From an uncultured Pseudomonadota bacterium (GTDB taxonomy: Bacteria > Pseudomonadota > Alphaproteobacteria > RF32 > CAG-239), in contig CACWKS010000012.1 in NCBI GenBank assembly GCA_902761535.1, positions 1 through 41,156 on the forward strand: 41,156 nucleotides of DNA. The letters are read 5' to 3'. Of the stretch, positions 36,287 to 41,156 are shown piece by piece (position 1 is the stretch's first letter; each line of letters starts with the position of its first letter). Position numbers and translations under genes: made by a program. Below the pieces are notes generated by a model. That model was not told where the DNA came from and searched no databases. It saw only the letters and a list, made by a program, of their open reading frames with translations.

Positions 36287-37444
36287 TTACCCTCCGGTCT
36301 TGACAATGCCTTTGCCGAATTTGGCTTCAAGCTCGTCAACGAGGTGCGAGAGTTTGTCGTCGTGCGGCTTTACTTCCTCAAACAGCGACTGTTGCACTTC
36401 GCCGTAGGTTAAATGTGTCAGAGTTACACCGGTTGAGCGATAAATTAAATTCGGGCGGTAGAGTTGTTTTAAGAGGTTTATGGCGGTCATGCGCACTTCT
36501 TGGTCGCCGTTGGTCGGGTTCGGCAGTTTTGCCTCGATAGCGAGATATTTGAAGTCCTTTGTGCGAAGCATCACTTCTACCCCTTGGCAAAAGCCGTTCC
36601 ACCGTCGCAACTTTTGACAAGCCTCGTGAACATGCCGATTTAATTCATGTTCCAAATATTCCAAATCTAAAGTAAAATCCTCAAAACTCCGCGTTACCTG
36701 TATGCTCTGCGGGGCGGTGGGTTCATTATTAACCAAAGATGTGGCAATGCCGGTCAGCTCACTTTTGAGATTTAATCCGTTAATTCCAAAGGCTTTTCTA
36801 ATCCAACCGTTGTCTTTCTCTACAAAGTCTTTAATCGTGAAAATGCCGCTGAACTTCATGTGCTCGCTGTTTTTGCGCCCGATACCGCTGACGTCCTCAA
36901 TCGGCATGCTACCTACAATATCCAAGATTTTATCCGGCGGAATAACAAATATCCCGTTGTTATTTTTTGCCTTATCGCTTGCCAATTTTGCCAGCGTTTT
37001 GGAAGTTCCCAAGCCGATGGAAACGGGAATACCGACCTTATCCCAAACCGTCTGGCGGATATTCTTGATAATGTCGGTATAAGTCGAGTGATAAATCTTG
37101 TTGAGCGAAGTCAAATCAACAAATGCCTCATCAACCGAGGTCACTTCGACATCCGGGCTGAAAGTTTTAATCGTGTCCATAACTTCTTTCGAAATCTCGG
37201 TATAGCGGTGGTGGCGTGCCGGAATACAAATTGCGGTCGGAAAGTTCGGCTTAACCTGAAAATACGGTTGTCCCATTTTAATCCCGAGCGCCTTAGCTTC
37301 CTTTGAGCGCGATACAATAATGCCTTTACTTCCACCGCTGGTCATCACGCATACCGGCTTGTCCTGCAAATCAGGATTATCTTTTCGTTCGCAAGAAACG
37401 AAAAAGCAGTCGCAATCCACAAGTGCAATTATCCGCTGGCGCAT
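36287..37444 (-). CDS. Y-family DNA polymerase (UmuC-like)
   Basis: A 385-aa translesion polymerase. VDCDCFFVSCER supplies the first catalytic Asp, and VTSVDEAFVDLTSL the second acidic pair. SIGLGTSKTLAKLASDKAK is typical of UmuC/DinB, and helix-hairpin-helix DVSGIGRKNSEHM follows. Near the C-terminus QQSLFEE is a sliding-clamp-binding motif. It lacks the C-terminal extension of E. coli UmuC. UmuD is absent. It starts 13 bases after the L,D-transpeptidase stop, so the pair share a transcript that begins behind a LexA box. Confidence 0.92.
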   Translation of the reverse strand: MRQRIIALVDCDCFFVSCERKDNPDLQDKPVCVMTSGGSKGIIVSRSKEAKALGIKMGQPYFQVKPNFPTAICIPARHHRYTEISKEVMDTIKTFSPDVEVTSVDEAFVDLTSLNKIYHSTYTDIIKNIRQTVWDKVGIPVSIGLGTSKTLAKLASDKAKNNNGIFVIPPDKILDIVGSMPIEDVSGIGRKNSEHMKFSGIFTIKDFVEKDNGWIRKAFGINGLNLKSELTGIATSLVNNEPTAPQSIQVTRSFEDFTLDLEYLEHELNRHVHEACQKLRRWNGFCQGVEVMLRTKDFKYLAIEAKLPNPTNGDQEVRMTAINLLKQLYRPNLIYRSTGVTLTHLTYGEVQQSLFEEVKPHDDKLSHLVDELEAKFGKGIVKTGG

Positions 37445-37457
37445 TTTACCTCTTTAA

Positions 37458-38279
37458 TTATGGTCTTATTTCAATAGGTGTGCCGTCTTTTACCAATGCC
37501 CAAATTTCTTCAATCTGCTCATCCGTTACAGCAATACATCCCTTTGTCCAATCTGATTTGTGAATATAGTTGAATAAAAAATTGGGAGTCCAATTGGGGA
37601 AACCGTGTATCATAATATCACCTCCAGCAGAAACATTATGTTCTTTTGCCCACTTTTTATCTTCATCATTCGGATACGAAATTTTTAAGGCACGATGAAA
37701 TTTGCTATTGAAATTTCGCGTTTCTATAACATATTGTCCTTCCGGTGTTTTGCCATCATTTTCCTGATGCTTAGCCCCAATCGGCTCCGAGCCCAAGGAT
37801 ATTTTATATTCCCTTATAATATTATTACCATTCATTAAATACATTTTGCGCAGATTTTTTTTTATTACAATCTTATCAATAGGTGTTTTATCAAAATTTT
37901 GTGAGGATTGTTGTAAATCTTTATCTTCATCCTTTAAGCCATTCATTTCATCACGTAGTTGTCTTTTAGATAATTCTAATTTTGCCATACTACAACGATG
38001 TAAACCTTTTCCATCCCCTTTGCAATATCCATTAACGTAGTCTCCAAGTTCTTCATCAGACCTTAAAATACAACCGTCCTTTTCATTCCAGTGCATGCAG
38101 TCAAAACGACATACCCTATACTCATCGTCCCAAACACCACCATCATCGGCACAATCACCAACAAAATCAATATTACGTACAAAGATGCTCATAAAACCAC
38201 AAAACGCCATGAGATAAATAAAAATTTTGAAAATTATTTTGGATATTACAAGTATCTTAGATAATATTTTCTTTAGCAT
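37458..38279 (-). CDS. L,D-transpeptidase (YkuD domain)
   Basis: A 273-aa membrane-anchored periplasmic protein. One N-terminal helix (~8-32) is followed by a Cys-rich stretch (DCADDGGVWDDEYRVCRFDC), a coiled region (~95-130) and the C-terminal YkuD domain. The domain shows KMYLMNGNNIIREYKISLG, GGDIMIHGFP and SDWTKGCIAVTDEQI with the catalytic Cys. These enzymes cross-link meso-DAP residues or attach lipoproteins to murein. It is the first gene of an operon with the Y-family polymerase. A LexA box lies 25-40 bases upstream, so it is probably SOS-induced. Confidence 0.9.
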   Translation of the reverse strand: MLKKILSKILVISKIIFKIFIYLMAFCGFMSIFVRNIDFVGDCADDGGVWDDEYRVCRFDCMHWNEKDGCILRSDEELGDYVNGYCKGDGKGLHRCSMAKLELSKRQLRDEMNGLKDEDKDLQQSSQNFDKTPIDKIVIKKNLRKMYLMNGNNIIREYKISLGSEPIGAKHQENDGKTPEGQYVIETRNFNSKFHRALKISYPNDEDKKWAKEHNVSAGGDIMIHGFPNWTPNFLFNYIHKSDWTKGCIAVTDEQIEEIWALVKDGTPIEIRP

Positions 38280-38303
38280 TTTATATTCTCCTATCTTTTT
38301 AAT

Positions 38304-38318
38304 GTTCTATTTCTGTTC
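38304..38318. promoter_or_regulatory. LexA box GTTC-N7-GTTC
   Basis: GTTC at 38304-38307 and GTTC at 38315-38318 are exactly 7 bases apart, the consensus SOS box of Alphaproteobacteria. It lies 25 bases before the L,D-transpeptidase start, in the promoter position for the L,D-transpeptidase/polymerase operon. Confidence 0.75.
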
Positions 38319-38319
38319 T

Positions 38320-38632
38320 ATTATTAGCGCGAAAATATTGAGAGTCAATAAAATTGGTGTGATAACCCCACTTATAATCGAGGCGATATTTACCGGTATC
38401 TCTTTTCTTATTTATTCAAGAGTGGCGAGGATATGGGATACGAACTTTGGCAGGTAAGAGGCTAATAAAATCAGGGCGAAATGGTCTGAGTTAGCTTTGG
38501 TCCAAAAGTATCTATTTTGGTGCGGCGGGCGGTATATTATCAAAAATAACCAAAAGTGACATCTTGGTCAGACGAAACGAATCTTTTGCAAACACCCGCA
38601 AACATTGGGCTTTTGACCGGTCTTTAAAACAG
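38320..38632. other. Gene-poor interval
   Basis: Between the LexA box and the terminator at 38637 no convincing gene is seen. A plus-strand hydrophobic reading frame (ATG 38302 to 38457, 51 codons) exists but has no ribosome binding site and starts inside the LexA box. The rest looks non-coding. Confidence 0.5.
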
Positions 38633-38636
38633 AAAA

Positions 38637-38665
38637 AAAGAGGAAGTATATCTTTCCTCTTTTTA
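38637..38665 (+). terminator. Rho-independent terminator
   Basis: Stem AAAGAGGAA/TTCCTCTTT (38637-38645 with 38654-38662) followed by a T run. Directly after it comes TTATGGTGGTGG, which resembles a tRNA 3' end read on the other strand. Confidence 0.65.
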
Positions 38666-38769
38666 TTATGGTGGTGGATTGGTGCTTCAATGACGATTTC
38701 GCATAATTTTAAGCGCAAAAGTATCTGTTATTCGCCACCCCTCTAACCCAATATTTACTTATGTTTCTC

Positions 38770-38845
38770 GGTCTGCCACCGGTTCTTTTTAGGTAATGAA
38801 TGAGGACATTTAATGCAAAAAGAATATCCCGCGCCCGGACTATTT
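38770..38845 (+). repeat. Imperfect direct repeat, copy 1
   Basis: About 75 bases beginning GGTCTGCCACCGGTTCTTTT are repeated at 40537-40611, with the first 21 identical and ~80% identity overall. Weaker similarity extends left to the TGGTGG motif near 38670. The function is unknown and the repeat is probably non-coding. Confidence 0.75.
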
Positions 38846-38859
38846 TTTAAAGTCACTAT

Positions 38860-40380
38860 TTAAAAACACGCTCCTTCTTTCCACTGACCACCGCATTGTT
38901 GGCAAGCATCATAATCTAAGTATTTTATATTTTCAGGACATTTATAGCAATTGTATTCTGATAAATATCGTTTTCCTTTACAAACACTCTCACATTTCCA
39001 CTCATTATATTGCAGATTGACAGCTTCCGAAGTATCGCAACTCCAACAGTGTCCGACAGTATCCATAAGTGGTGTATCTTGCGAGCATTTCAAAATACTC
39101 GGGGGATTTCCGCCGGCTGTATTCAAAATTTCTCTGTTTTTACAAACAGTATTGCACTCTTTTACTTTATCGAAATTACATTCGGTATCGACAATTATAT
39201 GCTCTTTGGCATCACAAGCATAGCATATATTATTCCAAGATTTAATCGGTTTGTCGGGAGGACATATGTTATCATCTCCATAAGGTTTATTATCATATTT
39301 TTCCCATGCATTCTTCAATGGCTTTTGCCCTTTAATTAAGCAATTTCCGTCTTTGTCCACATAACGATTGGGGCAAACATCACAATTTTGGATATCCGCA
39401 TCCGTAACATATTCCCAAGTCGTATCGCAAGAATAACAACTTCCCACCTTATCGCGTAACGGTGCATCTTTCGGACACTCTTTTAGTGCACAATTTGCCG
39501 TACTTGGATGTGATCCTAAATTTTCTAAATTATAAGTTCTGTTTGGGCAATATTCTTCGCACATAGACCAATAACCAACCTCAAAACTCTGTAAATCATC
39601 GCAGTTATGGCAATGAGTTGATGTTTCAAACACACAATTTTTTCGTTTTGTTTCGGGTAAATCTTCAGGATTGTAGCATTTTTCCATATACCAAACACCT
39701 TTGCATTGAACGCATGCGCTATGTGACAAATATTCTTTATTGTTCGGACATTTATAACTCCAAAATCCTTCTAAATATCTTTTATTTAAGCAATACATTG
39801 CATTTGTTTCTTGATTAAAACTCAAATCTATAGGTGTTTCTTCATCACAACGCCAACACATGAAGAATCTATCCATTAACGGTCTGTTTTGCGGACATTT
39901 TAAAACGCTGTAACTCTCAACAACATCTGTGCCATGTATCATACGGTTAGGGCAAAAATAATCGTATTTTTCTCCAAAATGACTTTCTGACACAGCAACA
40001 GCTTCTGTAGTATCACAAGAATAACATTTATCAAAACTTCCTTTAAAGAAACCTTTTTCTTCGCATTTTGACATATCAACAGCCGTATCTTTATATATTG
40101 ATAAAGCCGTCTTTTCATCCAAATCACAAGAAGCATATCTTCCTTGACGTATGGAAACACGATTCGGACAATGTTTCAGACAGTTATCCGGGGTTCCGAC
40201 TTTTAAAGAATAAGGGGTGTCACAATTAAAACACTCGCCCTTTACCATAAACTCACAATCATCTGCCCAGACGCTTTTTCCGGCTAGAAGAAAGCACAAT
40301 ATCAACAATATTCTCTTTAACTTCGTTTCTTCACTTATAATTATTTTCAAAATATTGTTGCCATTTAAAAATAAATTCAT
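38860..40380 (-). CDS. Exported cysteine-rich modular repeat protein
   Basis: A 506-aa secreted protein with an extended signal peptide (hydrophobic ILLILCFLLAG at ~25-35, cleavage near VWA). The rest is built from cysteine modules: seven CxxC(D) motifs (CFNCD, CYSCD, CWRCD, CHNCD, CYSCD, CYACD, CWSCD) alternate with C-x-N-R/K motifs (CPNR, CLNK, CKNR). Two halves each end in a similar cap: CPNNKEYLSHSACVQCKGVW near the middle and CPENIKYLDYDACQQCGGQW at the C-terminus. Heavy disulfide bonding outside the cytoplasm is expected. The start has GGGAGA upstream. No family was recognised; surface or growth-factor-receptor-like stalk modules are an analogy only. Confidence 0.82.
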   Translation of the reverse strand: MNLFLNGNNILKIIISEETKLKRILLILCFLLAGKSVWADDCEFMVKGECFNCDTPYSLKVGTPDNCLKHCPNRVSIRQGRYASCDLDEKTALSIYKDTAVDMSKCEEKGFFKGSFDKCYSCDTTEAVAVSESHFGEKYDYFCPNRMIHGTDVVESYSVLKCPQNRPLMDRFFMCWRCDEETPIDLSFNQETNAMYCLNKRYLEGFWSYKCPNNKEYLSHSACVQCKGVWYMEKCYNPEDLPETKRKNCVFETSTHCHNCDDLQSFEVGYWSMCEEYCPNRTYNLENLGSHPSTANCALKECPKDAPLRDKVGSCYSCDTTWEYVTDADIQNCDVCPNRYVDKDGNCLIKGQKPLKNAWEKYDNKPYGDDNICPPDKPIKSWNNICYACDAKEHIIVDTECNFDKVKECNTVCKNREILNTAGGNPPSILKCSQDTPLMDTVGHCWSCDTSEAVNLQYNEWKCESVCKGKRYLSEYNCYKCPENIKYLDYDACQQCGGQWKEGACF

Positions 40381-40720
40381 TTCAATTCTCCCGTTTAACG
40401 CAAAGTTATCCTAAAAAATACAAAAGTGCAATACTGAATATCTTTTTGACTTATTTGTTTATGGTGGGCACAAAAGGATTTGCTTTGTTTCACTTTAGTG
40501 CTGCGTCTGCTATCATGACGCTGATCGGCATACTCAGGTCTGCCACCGGTTCTTTTTCGGTAATGAATGCTCACTTGTATGACATAAAGAATATCCTGCG
40601 ACCGGACCACCGCACAAACGCGCCTATAAATGAGATTGATAAAAAAGCGGAAAGTGCCGGAAAATAAGGGATATAGAGGCAATATTTTAAGCTAAAATCG
40701 CACCCGAGAATTTAAAACAA
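40381..40720. other. Gene-poor interval with repeat
   Basis: The interval between the Cys-rich gene and the terminator at 40726 has no supported gene. It contains a TATGGTGGGC tRNA-3'-end-like motif near 40459 and the second copy of the direct repeat. A 73-codon plus-strand frame crosses it but lacks a ribosome binding site. Confidence 0.5.
40537..40611 (+). repeat. Imperfect direct repeat, copy 2
   Basis: Matches 38770-38845, sharing GGTCTGCCACCGGTTCTTTT, GGTAATGAATG and AAAGAATATCC in the same order. The two copies flank the Cys-rich gene. Confidence 0.75.
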
Positions 40721-40725
40721 AAAAA

Positions 40726-40750
40726 CCTCTTCTTTGCGAAGAGGCTTTTT
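40726..40750. terminator. Rho-independent terminator
   Basis: Perfect stem CCTCTTC/GAAGAGG (40726-40732 with 40738-40744), 5-base loop, T run on the plus strand and another on the minus strand. It lies just past the duplicated tRNA 3' end, as if it were the original terminator of that tRNA. Confidence 0.8.
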
Positions 40751-40772
40751 ATATGGTGGGTCCTGATGGACT
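40743..40772 (-). repeat. Duplicated tRNA 3' end
   Basis: Thirty bases are identical to 40917-40946. They comprise the last ~16 bases of the tRNA, its CCA and the start of the terminator region. No tRNA body precedes this copy. It has the form of an attachment-site duplication left by integration at the tRNA. Confidence 0.75.
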
Positions 40773-40888
40773 ACTTCGCTTGAAGCTTCGTTCACTACGC
40801 TCATCGGCTTTTAGCCGACCGCGATACTCACGTCTCGCTTTCGCTTGTAGTCAAACCAACTTCTGTTGGTTCGAGCTGTCATAATCTT

Positions 40889-40931
40889 ACCATATAAAAA
40901 ACCACCCGCAAGGGGTGGCTTTTTATATGGT
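40889..40931. terminator. Long palindromic terminator of the tRNA
   Basis: A near-perfect inverted repeat with arms ACCATATAAAAA-(A)CCACCC and GGGTGG-(C)TTTTTATATGGT around a 5-base loop. It terminates the minus-strand tRNA and could work in both directions. Its outer arms repeat the tRNA CCA end. Confidence 0.75.
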
Positions 40932-41004
40932 GGGTCCTGATGGACTCGAACCAACGACCAGACCGTTATGAGCGGCCTGCTCTAACCAACTGAGCTAAGG
41001 ACCC
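40928..41004 (-). tRNA. tRNA with CAT anticodon (probably tRNA-Ile2)
   Basis: Minus-strand tRNA of 77 bases with encoded CCA. The acceptor GGGTCCT pairs with AGGACCC, the D-arm is GCTCAGTTGGTTAGAGC, the anticodon loop CTCATAA gives CAT on a GGCCG/CGGTC stem, and the T-loop is TTCGAGT. The T-stem has one T-T mismatch. The overall sequence resembles tRNA-Ile2, whose C34 is converted to lysidine to read AUA, more than elongator tRNA-Met; the distinction is not certain. It is the likely integration target for the elements to its left. Confidence 0.88.
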
Positions 41005-41059
41005 ATAATTATAATGTCTACAACATGTTATATTACTTGTCTATAATAATTTGCTTTAA

Positions 41060-41156
41060 GAGCAGGTTCGCTTCGTAAATTTCGGTTTCAAACCTCAATA
41101 ACTACGCTCCCGATGTTTGCTCCTAAGTTTGTCTTGCTTCGCTGTCGCTAGCAAAC
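41060..41156. repeat. Palindromic element at the window edge
   Basis: Two nested inverted repeats are seen: AGGTT...AACCT (about 41063-41095) and GTTTGCT...AGCAAAC, which ends at the last base of the window. The ACTACGCTC-C/T-CG core and CTTCGCT strings recur in the 40773-40860 spacer. It looks like a dispersed small repeat, cut by the window end. Confidence 0.4.

Noticed and set aside
40446..40667. 73-codon plus-strand reading frame
   Set aside because: No ribosome binding site, it crosses the direct repeat, and the other repeat copy has a stop in the same frame, so it is probably non-coding.
40395..40682. 95-codon minus-strand reading frame resembling a basic protein
   Set aside because: Also spans the repeat, has no start signals and no recognisable domain.
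40720..41156. CRISPR array
   Set aside because: The repeats here are few, of unequal spacing and palindromic or tRNA-derived, with no regular repeat-spacer pattern anywhere in the window.

Overview
The window looks like a piece of chromosome from a low-GC Gram-negative alphaproteobacterium, plausibly one of the uncultured or gut-associated lineages. Lipid A/Kdo genes (waaA, lpxK) show a Gram-negative envelope. A cluster of GANTC sites (the CcrM methylation site) at the left edge and a GTTC-N7-GTTC motif (the alphaproteobacterial LexA box) near 38.3 kb both point to Alphaproteobacteria. No species can be named from the sequence alone.

Layout. 0-5.4 kb, minus strand: U32 peptidase/hydroxylase-type protein, then a tight run of a DotB/PilT-type secretion ATPase, an MccF-type LD-carboxypeptidase and rnhB. 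5.5-7.8 kb, plus: CPA2 antiporter and DJ-1/PfpI protein, meeting lon (minus) at a bidirectional terminator. 10.3-16.3 kb, plus: FliN-like small protein, DUF374 acyltransferase, waaA, lpxK, infC (apparent ATA start) and ligA. 16.3-21.2 kb: membrane and hypothetical proteins, plus rplJ-rplL standing apart from rpoBC, and a small XRE repressor with a visible operator.

21.2-31.6 kb is an accessory redox region. A LysR regulator is divergent from an exported alpha/beta hydrolase and an iron-sulfur-type flavoprotein. A TetR regulator then heads a long operon: exported ABM-fold monooxygenase, exported CMD-cupin fusion, membrane metallophosphoesterase, a DXS/transketolase-like enzyme split by a frame change, a second flavoprotein, an exported flavodoxin and a NapH-like membrane 4Fe-4S protein. 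A further exported flavodoxin lies beside LysR. Five products carry Sec-type signal peptides, so much of the chemistry appears periplasmic, with the membrane Fe-S protein a possible electron donor.

31.4-38.3 kb is accessory and defence-like: flavodoxin fragments flanking a DUF805 gene, a DUF2075 helicase with a PD-(D/E)XK-like N-terminus, a convergent DUF262-HNH (GmrSD-like) protein, and an L,D-transpeptidase plus Y-family polymerase operon behind a LexA box. 38.3-41.2 kb holds a large exported cysteine-rich modular protein between two imperfect repeats, then a tRNA with CAT anticodon (probably tRNA-Ile2) whose 3' end is duplicated nearby, as expected at an integration hot spot.
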